Notes under the pieces: model-generated | What the model was told of the DNA's origin: nothing | Databases searched by the model: none | What the model saw: the letters and a program-made list of their open reading frames with translations, nothing else | Made by a program: the position numbers and the translations under genes | Shown here: piece after piece, positions 40,849 through 49,099 of the stretch | Layout of the letters: every line of letters starts with the position of its first letter | Position numbering within the stretch: position 1 is the first letter of the stretch | NCBI GenBank assembly: GCA_001298575.1 | Contig: LJCV01000252.1 | Coordinates: 62,001-126,000, forward strand | Reading direction: 5' to 3' | DNA from: Actinobacteria bacterium OK074 | GTDB taxonomy: Bacteria; Actinomycetota; Actinomycetes; Streptomycetales; Streptomycetaceae | DNA: 64,000 nt

Positions 40849-40914
40849 GAGGGGGTGCCCGCAGCCCATGGGCCAGGCCCGGGCCCGTAGGCCCGTGCGC
40901 AGCGGCGCCCCCTC
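40849..40914. terminator. Bidirectional terminator between DUF305 and methyltransferase genes
   Basis: An 11-bp stem, GAGGGGGTGCC (40849-40859) with GGCGCCCCCTC (40904-40914, one G-U pair), encloses further GC-rich hairpins. It separates the convergent DUF305 gene and PKS operon. Confidence 0.6.
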
Positions 40915-40951
40915 CCCCGGCCTCGGCTTCGAAAAGCCCCGGGCCCCGCCC

Positions 40952-42046
40952 TCAGTCCCGCCGCGCCAGCACCCGGTACGCGTTCGACACCCGCAGCCGG
41001 TGCGACAGCGGTCGTACGGCGAAGCGGTCGAGGAGCGTGCCGAGGATGAAGAACGGCACGGCGGCCAGCAGCACCGCGCCGCGCAGGAAACGCTTGAAGC
41101 CGTTCGGCGGTTTCGCCAGCCACGGCACGTCCTCGCGCGGGGCCGCGGCGTCCACCGCGAGCCAGGTGGCGGCGAGCAGGTCGACCGGGTCGTGCGGCTC
41201 GGCGTGCTGTTCGCCGACCACCGTGAAGCCCAGCTGGGCCAGCCGGCGGCGCAGGTTGCCGACGGGCACGAAGTTCAGGTGCTGCGGCTGGAGCCAGGGC
41301 AGCCACCAGCGGCCGAGCAGGCGGGCGTAGCGGCTCTCGGGGTCGGGGACCTCGATGAGCAGGTGGCCGCCGGGGCGGATCGTCTGCCAGGCGGCGCGCA
41401 GTTCGCGGTCGGGGTCGGTGCTGTGCTCCAGGTAGTGGAACATGCTCACGACGTCGTAGCGGCCGGCGATCTCCGGGGCCAGTTCGGGGAAGCTGCCGCG
41501 GTAGCCGCGCTCCACCCGGCCCTCGCGCTCGGCGAGTTCGACGCCGTCGGTGAAGTCGAGCCCGTCGAACGTCGTGCCGGGGTGGACGGCGCGGGCGGCC
41601 TCGCAGAAATGGCCGTGGCCGGTGCCGACGTCCAGCCAGTTCTTGGGGGTGGGGTCGTGCGGCAGCATGGACTCGGCGCGCCCCCGGTACATGTCGGTGC
41701 GGCCCTCGAAGGTCTTGCCGCGCTCCTGCTCGCCGAGGCCGTCGTAGAAGTCCCGGTAGTAGAACTCCAGGCCGGCCTCGTTCAGGCGCGGGTTCTGGAA
41801 GGTGTGTCCGCAGTCCTCGCAGCGGTCCAGGACGAAGCGGCCCGGCTTGTGCTGGAGCAGGTCGGTGGTGCGCAGCCGGGTCTTCAGCCGGGAGGAGTCG
41901 CACCAGGGGCAGGCGGTGCGCCGGGGTTCGAAGAACCGTTCGGTGCCGGCGGCCAGGTCGGCCGAGTAGCCGGGGCGCAGGGCGGCGACCTGCGCGGCGC
42001 GGTCGGGGGCCGCTGGTGGGGCGGTTGGCTCGGGGGTGTCGCTCAC
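40952..42046 (-). CDS. Class I SAM-dependent methyltransferase with N-terminal Cys4 element
   Basis: 364 residues. An N-terminal zinc-ribbon-like element (CPWCDSS ... CEDCGHTFQNP, residues 46-90) is followed by the Rossmann methyltransferase domain: NWLDVGTGHGHFCEAARAVH near residue 140, and VVSMFHYLEHSTDPDRELRA with the LEH motif typical of type-11/23 methyltransferases. A hydrophobic segment (FLRGAVLLAAVPFFILGTLL) near residue 330 suggests membrane association. GTG start overlapping the glycosyltransferase stop. Last gene of the PKS operon, so O- or C-methylation of the lipid or its sugar is inferred. Confidence 0.87.
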   Translation of the reverse strand: MSDTPEPTAPPAAPDRAAQVAALRPGYSADLAAGTERFFEPRRTACPWCDSSRLKTRLRTTDLLQHKPGRFVLDRCEDCGHTFQNPRLNEAGLEFYYRDFYDGLGEQERGKTFEGRTDMYRGRAESMLPHDPTPKNWLDVGTGHGHFCEAARAVHPGTTFDGLDFTDGVELAEREGRVERGYRGSFPELAPEIAGRYDVVSMFHYLEHSTDPDRELRAAWQTIRPGGHLLIEVPDPESRYARLLGRWWLPWLQPQHLNFVPVGNLRRRLAQLGFTVVGEQHAEPHDPVDLLAATWLAVDAAAPREDVPWLAKPPNGFKRFLRGAVLLAAVPFFILGTLLDRFAVRPLSHRLRVSNAYRVLARRD

Positions 42047-43242
42047 TGGTCCGCCTCCTTGGGCGCGCCGGTCGCCAGGTGTTCGAGGTGGGTGGCCGCC
42101 GCCGGGGCGCCGCCCGCGGCGCGGAACGCGGTGCCGATGCGTTCGGCGGCGGCGCGGGCCTCGGGCTCGTGCAGGACGGCGTCGAGCGCCGCGCCCAGCT
42201 TGGGGGCGGTGACCCGGCCGAACCGGACCCGCACGCCCGCTCCGGCGTCGGTGACCTGGCCGGCGATCACGGGCTGGTCGTCGCGGATGGGCGCCACCAC
42301 GAGGGGGACGCCGTGCCACAGGGCCTCGCAGACGGTGTTGTCGCCGGCGTGGCAGACGACGGCGTCGACCCGTTCCAGGAGCGGGAGTTGGGGCACGGAC
42401 GGGACGATCAGCACGTCCTTGTCATGGCCGGTGTCGGGTGCGAGGGTGCCGCCCGGGTCGACGATCACGCCCTGCACCCGGTCCGCGCGTTCGCGCAGCG
42501 CGGTCAGGCACTCGCCGAGGAAGCGGGCGCCGACGTCGGTGTTGGCGGTGCCGAGGCTCACCAGCACGGTGGCGCGGCCCTCGTCGAGCCACTCCCAGGG
42601 GAAGCCGGTCGTGGAGGGCCGGGCGGCGACGGACGGGCCGACGTAGCGGAACTGTTCGCCGTGCACGGCGTCGGGGCCGACGAGTTCGGGGACGCTGAAG
42701 GCGAGCACGAGGTGCGGCGAGAACCGCGGGTCGGCGCTGCCCGCCGGGTCGCCGATCCGGCCGCGCAGCGCGGCCAGCAGTCCGTCGAGGTGTTCGGTGA
42801 CCTTGGGCAGTCCGGCCAGCGGGTCGACGAACTCGGCGGAGGTGGTGGCGGAGGTGGCCCAGGGCAGGCCCAGCCGCTCGGCCACCAGGGCGCCGGCGAA
42901 CGCCTGTTGGTCGGCGACCACCGTGTCCGGGCGGAACTCCTCGATCGCCGCCGCCACGCCCGGCGCCATCGCGTCGGCGAGGGGCACCAGGTAGTACTCC
43001 CACAGGAACTTCAGCGCCTGCGGGCCCCGCAGGTCCGGCGGCCGTTCGGCGCCGCCGGGCCCCAGGGCGGGCCCGGCGCACGTGAACACGGCGGCCTGCT
43101 CGCCGGCCAGCCGCCGCACCAGCGCGGGGTCCGAGCACGCCCAGGCCACGCGGTGGCCGCGCGCGGTCAGTTCGGCGGCGACGCCCACGGCCGGGTTGAT
43201 GTGCCCGACCAGGGGCGGTACGACGAACAGGAATCCGCTCAC
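42043..43242 (-). CDS. GT1-type glycosyltransferase (MGT/UGT family)
   Basis: 399 residues, GT-B fold. It begins FLFVVPPLVGHINPAVGVAA (acceptor domain, with the His of GHINP as the likely base). The donor domain has VLVSLGTANTDVGARFLGEC and the nucleotide-sugar signature VPSVPQLPLLERVDAVVCHA then GDNTVCEALWHGVPLVVAP. Enzymes of this family glycosylate macrolides, phenolics and lipids with an NDP-sugar. GTG start overlapping the hydrolase stop (GTGA). Encoded in the PUFA-like PKS operon, it probably puts a sugar on the finished chain or its hydroxylated derivative. Confidence 0.9.
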   Translation of the reverse strand: MSGFLFVVPPLVGHINPAVGVAAELTARGHRVAWACSDPALVRRLAGEQAAVFTCAGPALGPGGAERPPDLRGPQALKFLWEYYLVPLADAMAPGVAAAIEEFRPDTVVADQQAFAGALVAERLGLPWATSATTSAEFVDPLAGLPKVTEHLDGLLAALRGRIGDPAGSADPRFSPHLVLAFSVPELVGPDAVHGEQFRYVGPSVAARPSTTGFPWEWLDEGRATVLVSLGTANTDVGARFLGECLTALRERADRVQGVIVDPGGTLAPDTGHDKDVLIVPSVPQLPLLERVDAVVCHAGDNTVCEALWHGVPLVVAPIRDDQPVIAGQVTDAGAGVRVRFGRVTAPKLGAALDAVLHEPEARAAAERIGTAFRAAGGAPAAATHLEHLATGAPKEADQ

Positions 43243-44060
43243 CGGGCCTCGGCCCCCGCCAGCTGCGCGGTGCTCGCCGTCCGGATCAGCTCCAGGATGT
43301 GCCCGCCGACCGGGCCCGGCGCCTCGACCAGCACGGAGTGCTCGTGGCCGGGCAGCACGACGTGCCGGTAGTCGGTGAGGACGGTCTCCTTCCACGGGAC
43401 CAGGTCCGCGAGGTCGGAGTCACCGCCGTACACGCCGAGGACGGGGCAGCGTACGGCCCTGATCTCGTCCTCCGTCAGGACCCGGCTGGTGGGGATGTCC
43501 TGGCCGAGGGTGGTCTCGCGGGCGAGCCGGGCGGCGCCCTTGGCGAGGCGGGCGGTGTTGTGGCTGCGGTTGGCGGTGATCCAGGCAATCGCGTCGCGCT
43601 CGTTGTGGGCGAGCTGGGTGACCACCCGGTTGAGGATGCCGCCGAGTTTGACCGACCACTTCGCGGTGGCGGGCTCGGACTCGATCAGGCTGATGCTGAC
43701 GGCCCGTTCGGGGTGGCGGGCGGCCCAGCCGAAGGCGATGGTGCCGCCGTAGGAGTTGCCGACCAGGTGCAGCGGGCCGGTGATCTCCAGGCGTTCCAGG
43801 AGCCGTTCGAGGTCGTCGATGTTGTGGTCCAGCGTGTAGCCGGTGGCCGGGCGTTCGCTGCGGCCGTGGCCGCGCAGGTCGTACATGACGACGTCGATGC
43901 CGGCCGCCGCGAACGCCGGGGCGACGGTGAAGTAGTAGCTGGCCAGGCTGTCGGTGAGCAGCCCGTGCACCAACACCACGGTGGCGGTGGGCGGTTGGCC
44001 TTCTCGGGGGCCGAGCCGTTGTACGTGCAGCCGGATGTCGCCGGTGTCGACCATCGCCAT
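43239..44060 (-). CDS. Alpha/beta hydrolase, candidate chain-release enzyme
   Basis: 273 residues. VVLVHGLLTDSLASYYFTVA (oxyanion HG), VVMYDLRGHGRSERPATGYT, LVGNSYGGTIAFGWAARHPE (nucleophile Ser of GNSYGG near residue 105) and the late LPGHEHSVLVEAPGPVG (catalytic His) give a complete alpha/beta-hydrolase triad frame. It lies between the free acyl carrier protein gene and the glycosyltransferase gene in the PKS operon. Because neither giant synthase shows a thioesterase domain, this protein is the likely release hydrolase or transesterase (inference). Confidence 0.88.
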   Translation of the reverse strand: MAMVDTGDIRLHVQRLGPREGQPPTATVVLVHGLLTDSLASYYFTVAPAFAAAGIDVVMYDLRGHGRSERPATGYTLDHNIDDLERLLERLEITGPLHLVGNSYGGTIAFGWAARHPERAVSISLIESEPATAKWSVKLGGILNRVVTQLAHNERDAIAWITANRSHNTARLAKGAARLARETTLGQDIPTSRVLTEDEIRAVRCPVLGVYGGDSDLADLVPWKETVLTDYRHVVLPGHEHSVLVEAPGPVGGHILELIRTASTAQLAGAEAR

Positions 44061-44062
44061 CG

Positions 44063-44377
44063 TCAGTTCGCCTCCGCCGCTTTCAGGCTCGTCACGACGT
44101 ACTCGACGAGGCGGCCGACGGTGAGTTCGATGATCTCGTCGAACTCCATGCCCGCGAGGAACTCGGCGAAGTTGACCTGGTTGCCGTAGCGCTCCTGGAG
44201 GAGTCCGGCGAGGGTGACCAGGTCGATGCTCTCCAGTTCGAGGTCGCGGTTGAAGGTGGTCTCCATGCCGATCTCGACGTCGTCGGAGCCGAGTTCGTCC
44301 AGGAGGACCAGGAGCATGCCGGTGAGGTCGGCGAGGACGCTCGCCTCGTCGGCCGCGGTCGGTTCGGATGTGGTCAT
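44063..44377 (-). CDS. Acyl carrier protein
   Basis: 104 residues, acidic. The phosphopantetheine site is the Ser of FNRDLELESIDLVTLAGLLQ near residue 51. The following helix (RYGNQVNFAEFLAGMEFDEI) is as in discrete carrier proteins of lipid/PKS systems. The ATG overlaps the stop of the second synthase (ATGA). It is likely primed by the phosphopantetheinyl transferase domain at the end of that synthase. It might load the starter or carry the chain to the hydrolase or tailoring enzymes. Confidence 0.9.
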   Translation of the reverse strand: MTTSEPTAADEASVLADLTGMLLVLLDELGSDDVEIGMETTFNRDLELESIDLVTLAGLLQERYGNQVNFAEFLAGMEFDEIIELTVGRLVEYVVTSLKAAEAN

Positions 44378-47300
44378 CGGTCGTTCTCCATTTCCGGCGT
44401 GGGTCCGGTCGTCCAGGCCACGACGTAGTCCCTGTTCGGCAGTGCGGGGGGATTGACGGTCCGTTCGCAGTGCACCGTGTAGGCGGGTGCGCGGCGTCCG
44501 GCGACGACGAGTCTGCTGCCGTCGGGGCTCGCGTCGGTCACGGTGAAGTCCCGTGGTCGGCCGCCGAATCCGGTGCCCTCGGCCTTGGCGACGGCTTCCT
44601 TGGCGGTCCAGAAGCGGGTGAACCACAGTGCTTCGGAGCCGCCGTCGGGGTCCGCGGCGCAGCGGGTGCGCAGCAGCCGGAGTTCGGCCTCGGCGAGGGC
44701 GACGGCGAGGGTCTCCGGGGTGCGTTCGGCGACCTCCTCGATGTCGATGCCGGGGCCGGGCCCGCCGGTGCGCGGCCGGACGATCGCGGCGCCCGACTCG
44801 GCGCAGTGGGCCAGGGACACCTCCAGCGGCGGCAGGGCGCGGCCGTGCACGCCGGTGACGTAGGGGCGTCCCGCGTCGTCGTTGTGCACCCGGATCTCGG
44901 CCGGGAACACCGGGCCCTCGCCCTGGTCCCACAGCCACTGGCGGACGGCGTCCTTGACGGCGATGCGGCCAAGCAGCCACTGCCGCCGGCCGCGCGGGGC
45001 GTGCTCGGCGTACTGCGAACGCTCCACTCCGCCCAGGGAGTTGCGCATGATCAGCTCGCGCGAGGCGAGGTCGGGCCAGCGCTCGTGGAGCAGCGCCCAG
45101 CCGCCGGGGCGGTGCTCGGAGAGGGTGTTGCGGTCCGGGAAGCGCTCGACGGGCCGGGTCTTGGGGTCGTTGTCGAAGCGGCGGTCCTGCCAGCCGGTGA
45201 GCTGCGCCCACACCTGGCCCCCGACGACGAGCTGGACGTCCGCTTCGAGGAACGTGTCGGTGAGTTCGGTGATCCTGATCAGGCACTCGACGTCGGTGCC
45301 CGCCTCCGGGTGCGGCCCGTAGAAGCACATCTCGCGCATCCCGACGGGGAACACGACGGTCCGCTCGGTGCGCGTCGACATGATCCAGTAGCCGAGGATC
45401 TGGCCGACGTTGTCGAGCAGCGCGCCGGGCGCGGCCGGGGTGGTGATGACGCCGCGTACGTGGGTGTCGCCCATCGCGGTGAGTTCGGTGACCCCCTGGA
45501 ACCGCGGGCCGTGGAACATCCAGCGCTCGCTGTAGAGCTGGGCGGCGGTGTGCTCGGGGGGCTCCTCGTCCGCCGGGTCGATCCGCCAGCGGGCGGGGCG
45601 CGACGGCGGGTGCGCGGCGGCGAGTTCGACGGTGCCGCGGGCGCGCGGGCCGAAGGAGACCGCGAGCCGGTCGGGTCCCTCGGGCACCGCGGTGACGGTG
45701 ACGTCGACGGCCGGGGTCGCGGTCAGCCACTCCTCGAACCGCACCCCGTGCACGGCGACCGCGAGCCGCCCGGGCGCCGCCTCCTCGGCCGCGTCCATGA
45801 TGTGCCGCACGATGGTGGTGGCCGGGACGACGGGCCAGCGGTCGGCGATGTCGGGCCAGCCGGGGCGCTGGGGGTAGAAGCAGTGGTCGAGGAGGTAGGG
45901 CATGGTCTCCGGGGAGACGTGAACGACCTTGCGCCACGGTTCGGTTGGGCCGGTCGGACCGACGGGAGCACCTGAGCCGGGGCCGGGGCCGGTGGGTGCC
46001 GTGTGCACGACGGCGGGGGCCGGTACCGCGGCGGGCGGCCGTACGGCCACGGGGGCGGCGGCCCGGACGGCGGTGGACGCCCGCGGTACGGCCAGGAGTT
46101 GGGCGACCGTGTCCGCGGTGTCCCGCATCAGGGCGCTCAGTTCGGCGGCGACCGGGAAGCGTCCGGCGAGGGCGTCGAGGCGGGTCGGGTCGGATCCTTG
46201 CGGCTGGGGTGAACTCGCCGTCGGGACGGGCGTGTTGGGTGTCGTGACCGTGCTCCTGACCGTGCCCAGTTCGGCGCGGAGCGACGTGAGGGCCGGTCCG
46301 TCGAGCGAGACCAGGGCGCCGCCGAGGTCGAGCTGGACGGGCGGGCGCCCCGCGCCCCGTACGGGAGCGGCGGTCGCGCCGGACGTCTTCGGCAGGGCGG
46401 GGCTCACGCTCGCGCCCGCCGTCCACAACGCGGTGGCCACGCGGCGGAGTTGGGCGAGGCCGGTGCGGTGGGGCGAGTTGGCGGCCACGACCAGGTGGTC
46501 GCGGGTGCCGAGGGTGTCGTCGATGAGTGAGCCGAGCTGTCCGGTGCCGACCTGGACGAAGGTGCGGTGCCCGGCGGCGTACAGCGCCTCGACGAGCTGC
46601 CGGAAGCGGACCGGTTCGAGCAGGTGCCGGACGAACAACTCCCGTACGGCCGCGTCGCCTTCGGGGAAGGGGGCCGCGGTCGTGCCGGACCAGACGGGCA
46701 CGGTCGGCGGGTACAGCCGGAAGCGGTCCGCGGCTTCCTTGATGGGGGCGAGGTAGGGCTCCAGCATCGGCGTGTGGAAGCCCGACTGGAAGGGCAGCAC
46801 CTGGGCGATCACGCCCTCGGCGCGGAAGGAGCGGATGAACTCCTCGACCGCCTCGCCCGGTCCGCACACCATCGACTGGTTGGGCGCGTTGTCGTGCGAG
46901 AGGACGAGTCCGGCCGCGCCCCAGCCGTCTTCCAGGGCGGCCAGGACGCGTTCGGCGGAGGTGCCGAGGGCGCCGAAGGCGAGGCCGAGGACGGTGAGCG
47001 AGTCGGGGTCGAAGTCCCCCATGAACGCGTTGACTTCGTCGCCGGAGTACAGTCCGCCGGCGGACATCGCGGTCCACTCGCCGACGCTGTGCCCGGCGAC
47101 CGCGTCCGGGGCCAGGCCCATGCGGCGCAGCGCCCCGTCGAGCAGCCGTCCGAGTCCGACGACCCCCAGGCCGTGCCGGCCCACGTCGCCGACCGTCGCG
47201 TCGTCCTGCCCGGACCGGTCGGATCCGGGCAGGCCCGGGAGGCCGAAGTGGGTGGCGATGTCGTCGACGCGGGGCGTGAAGTCGCCTTCGAGGCCGGGGA

Positions 47301-49098
47301 AGACGAAGGCCAGCTTGCCGTCCGGGCCGCCGTCGAGGAGGGGGCCCGGCCGGAACCACACGTCGTTGCGGCCCTGCCAGGCGCGGCCCTTGGCGATGGT
47401 GCGGCGGGCCAGGGTGAGCCGCTTGGCGGTCGGGTCGACGATGCCGAGGCGCGCCGGGCCCGCGTCGGGGTGCGGGCGTCCGGCGTCGAGCCCGGAGGTG
47501 AGGACGGCCGAGTCGTCGGCGGCCAGCAACTCGGCGAGCCGGTCGGGGGTTTGGGCGGCGAGCAGGAGGATGCGCTCGGGTTCGGTGACGGCGGCGGTGG
47601 CCGCGGGGGCCGGCGCGGGTGTGCCCGCCGTGGACGGCGCCACCGCGCCCGGTGCCTGTTCCAGCACCACGTGCGCGTTGATCCCGCCGAACCCGAACGC
47701 GTTCACCGCCGCCCGGCGCACCGGCTGTTCGGGGGTGGTCTCCCACGGTGTCGCCCTCTCCAGCGGGCGGAAACGGGTCGCGGTGAGGGCGGGGTGCGGG
47801 TCGTCGCAGTGCAGGGTGGGCAGGAGGGTGCCGTGGTGGACGGCGAGGGCGGCCTTGACCAGTCCGGCGACGCCCGCGGCGGGCATGGTGTGGCCGATCA
47901 TCGACTTGACCGAGCCGATGACCGCGTGGCCGTCGCCGTTCGCGTCCGCCGGGCCGAACACCTCGGCCAGGGTGGTGAGTTCGGCCGCGTCTCCGGCCGG
48001 GGTCGCGGTGCCGTGCGCCTCCAGGAGGCCGACCGAGCCCGCGGCGGCCGGGTCGAGTCCGGCCGCCCGCCACGCCTGCCGCACCGCATGGGTCTGGCCG
48101 CCGGGGTCGGGGTTGACCAGCCCGGCGGTACGGCCGTCGCTGGCCACGCCGGTGCCGCGGATGACCGCGTAGATGCGGTCGCCGTCGCGTTCGGCGTCGG
48201 CGAGGCGCTTGAGGACGACGACGCCGGTGCCCTCGCCGATGAGGATGCCGTCGGCGTCGCGGTGGAAGGGGCGGATGCGCTGGCTCGGGGAGAGCGCGCG
48301 GAGTTGGGAGAAGACGCTCCACAGCGTGATGTCGTGGCAGTGGTGCACTCCCCCGGCGAGCATCACGTCGCAGCGCCCGGTGGCGAGTTCGCCCACCGCC
48401 TGGTCGACGGCGACCAGGGAGGAGGCGCAGGCGGCGTCCACGGTGTAGGCGGGGCCGCGCAGGTCGAGCCGGTTGGCGACCCGGGAGGCGGCCAGGTTGG
48501 GCACCAGACCGATGGCGGACTCGGGGCTCGCGGGGCCGAGGCGCTCGGTGAACGCCTCGCGCACCCGGTCGAGTTGACCGGGCGTCAGGTCGGGCATCAA
48601 CTCGCCGAGCGTGCGCACGAGTTGGCCGGCGGTGCGGACCCGCTGGTCGAGCCGGACCAGGCCGGGGGTGAGGTAGCCGCCGCGGCCGAGGACGACGCCG
48701 ACACGGTGCGGGTCGGGCAGCCGGTCGGGGCCGCCCGCGTCGGCGATGGCCTCGGCGGCCACCTTCAGCGCGATCAGCTGGTCGGGTTCGGTGCCCGCCA
48801 CCGAGGTGGGCATGATGCCGAACCGGGTGACCTCGATCTCGGCCAGTCCGTCCACGAAGCCGCCGCGCCGGCAGTAGACCTCGTCGGCGGTGGCCGGTCC
48901 GGTCGCGGAGTCCGGGTGGTAGTAGTCGGCGTCCCAGCGTCCTTCGGGCACCTCGCCGATGGCGTCCACGCCGCCGACCAGGTTGCGCCAGTAGGCGTCG
49001 AGGCCGGCGGCGCCGGGCAGCAGCACCGCCATCCCCACGATGGCGACCGGGACTTGACGCCCCGTCGGCTCTCTCGGTCCCGTCACGTCGTCGGTCAT
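44374..49098 (-). CDS. PUFA-synthase-like PKS: KS-AT-DH-phosphopantetheinyl transferase
   Basis: 1574 residues. The ketosynthase (about 17-480) has Cys224 in TVDAACASSLVAVDQAVGEL, His362 in EAHGTAT and His403 in IGHTMPAAG. The acyltransferase (about 590-900) has Ser671 in GHSVGEW. After a Pro/Ala-rich linker comes a hot-dog dehydratase (about 1055-1330) with His1072 in YLLDHCFYPQRPGWP. The C-terminus (about 1345-1574) is a phosphopantetheinyl transferase with GIDIEEVAERTPE and FTRFWTAKEAVAKAEGTGFG. No KR, ER, carrier or thioesterase domain. ATG one base after the stop of the first synthase (TGACATG). It acts iteratively with that synthase. Confidence 0.9.
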   Translation of the reverse strand: MTDDVTGPREPTGRQVPVAIVGMAVLLPGAAGLDAYWRNLVGGVDAIGEVPEGRWDADYYHPDSATGPATADEVYCRRGGFVDGLAEIEVTRFGIMPTSVAGTEPDQLIALKVAAEAIADAGGPDRLPDPHRVGVVLGRGGYLTPGLVRLDQRVRTAGQLVRTLGELMPDLTPGQLDRVREAFTERLGPASPESAIGLVPNLAASRVANRLDLRGPAYTVDAACASSLVAVDQAVGELATGRCDVMLAGGVHHCHDITLWSVFSQLRALSPSQRIRPFHRDADGILIGEGTGVVVLKRLADAERDGDRIYAVIRGTGVASDGRTAGLVNPDPGGQTHAVRQAWRAAGLDPAAAGSVGLLEAHGTATPAGDAAELTTLAEVFGPADANGDGHAVIGSVKSMIGHTMPAAGVAGLVKAALAVHHGTLLPTLHCDDPHPALTATRFRPLERATPWETTPEQPVRRAAVNAFGFGGINAHVVLEQAPGAVAPSTAGTPAPAPAATAAVTEPERILLLAAQTPDRLAELLAADDSAVLTSGLDAGRPHPDAGPARLGIVDPTAKRLTLARRTIAKGRAWQGRNDVWFRPGPLLDGGPDGKLAFVFPGLEGDFTPRVDDIATHFGLPGLPGSDRSGQDDATVGDVGRHGLGVVGLGRLLDGALRRMGLAPDAVAGHSVGEWTAMSAGGLYSGDEVNAFMGDFDPDSLTVLGLAFGALGTSAERVLAALEDGWGAAGLVLSHDNAPNQSMVCGPGEAVEEFIRSFRAEGVIAQVLPFQSGFHTPMLEPYLAPIKEAADRFRLYPPTVPVWSGTTAAPFPEGDAAVRELFVRHLLEPVRFRQLVEALYAAGHRTFVQVGTGQLGSLIDDTLGTRDHLVVAANSPHRTGLAQLRRVATALWTAGASVSPALPKTSGATAAPVRGAGRPPVQLDLGGALVSLDGPALTSLRAELGTVRSTVTTPNTPVPTASSPQPQGSDPTRLDALAGRFPVAAELSALMRDTADTVAQLLAVPRASTAVRAAAPVAVRPPAAVPAPAVVHTAPTGPGPGSGAPVGPTGPTEPWRKVVHVSPETMPYLLDHCFYPQRPGWPDIADRWPVVPATTIVRHIMDAAEEAAPGRLAVAVHGVRFEEWLTATPAVDVTVTAVPEGPDRLAVSFGPRARGTVELAAAHPPSRPARWRIDPADEEPPEHTAAQLYSERWMFHGPRFQGVTELTAMGDTHVRGVITTPAAPGALLDNVGQILGYWIMSTRTERTVVFPVGMREMCFYGPHPEAGTDVECLIRITELTDTFLEADVQLVVGGQVWAQLTGWQDRRFDNDPKTRPVERFPDRNTLSEHRPGGWALLHERWPDLASRELIMRNSLGGVERSQYAEHAPRGRRQWLLGRIAVKDAVRQWLWDQGEGPVFPAEIRVHNDDAGRPYVTGVHGRALPPLEVSLAHCAESGAAIVRPRTGGPGPGIDIEEVAERTPETLAVALAEAELRLLRTRCAADPDGGSEALWFTRFWTAKEAVAKAEGTGFGGRPRDFTVTDASPDGSRLVVAGRRAPAYTVHCERTVNPPALPNRDYVVAWTTGPTPEMENDR

Positions 49099-49099
49099 G

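Noticed and set aside
44063..44377. Possibility that the free carrier protein is part of a type II aromatic PKS.
   Set aside because: There is no KS-alpha/KS-beta pair, cyclase or aromatase nearby; it is coupled to the type I synthase.
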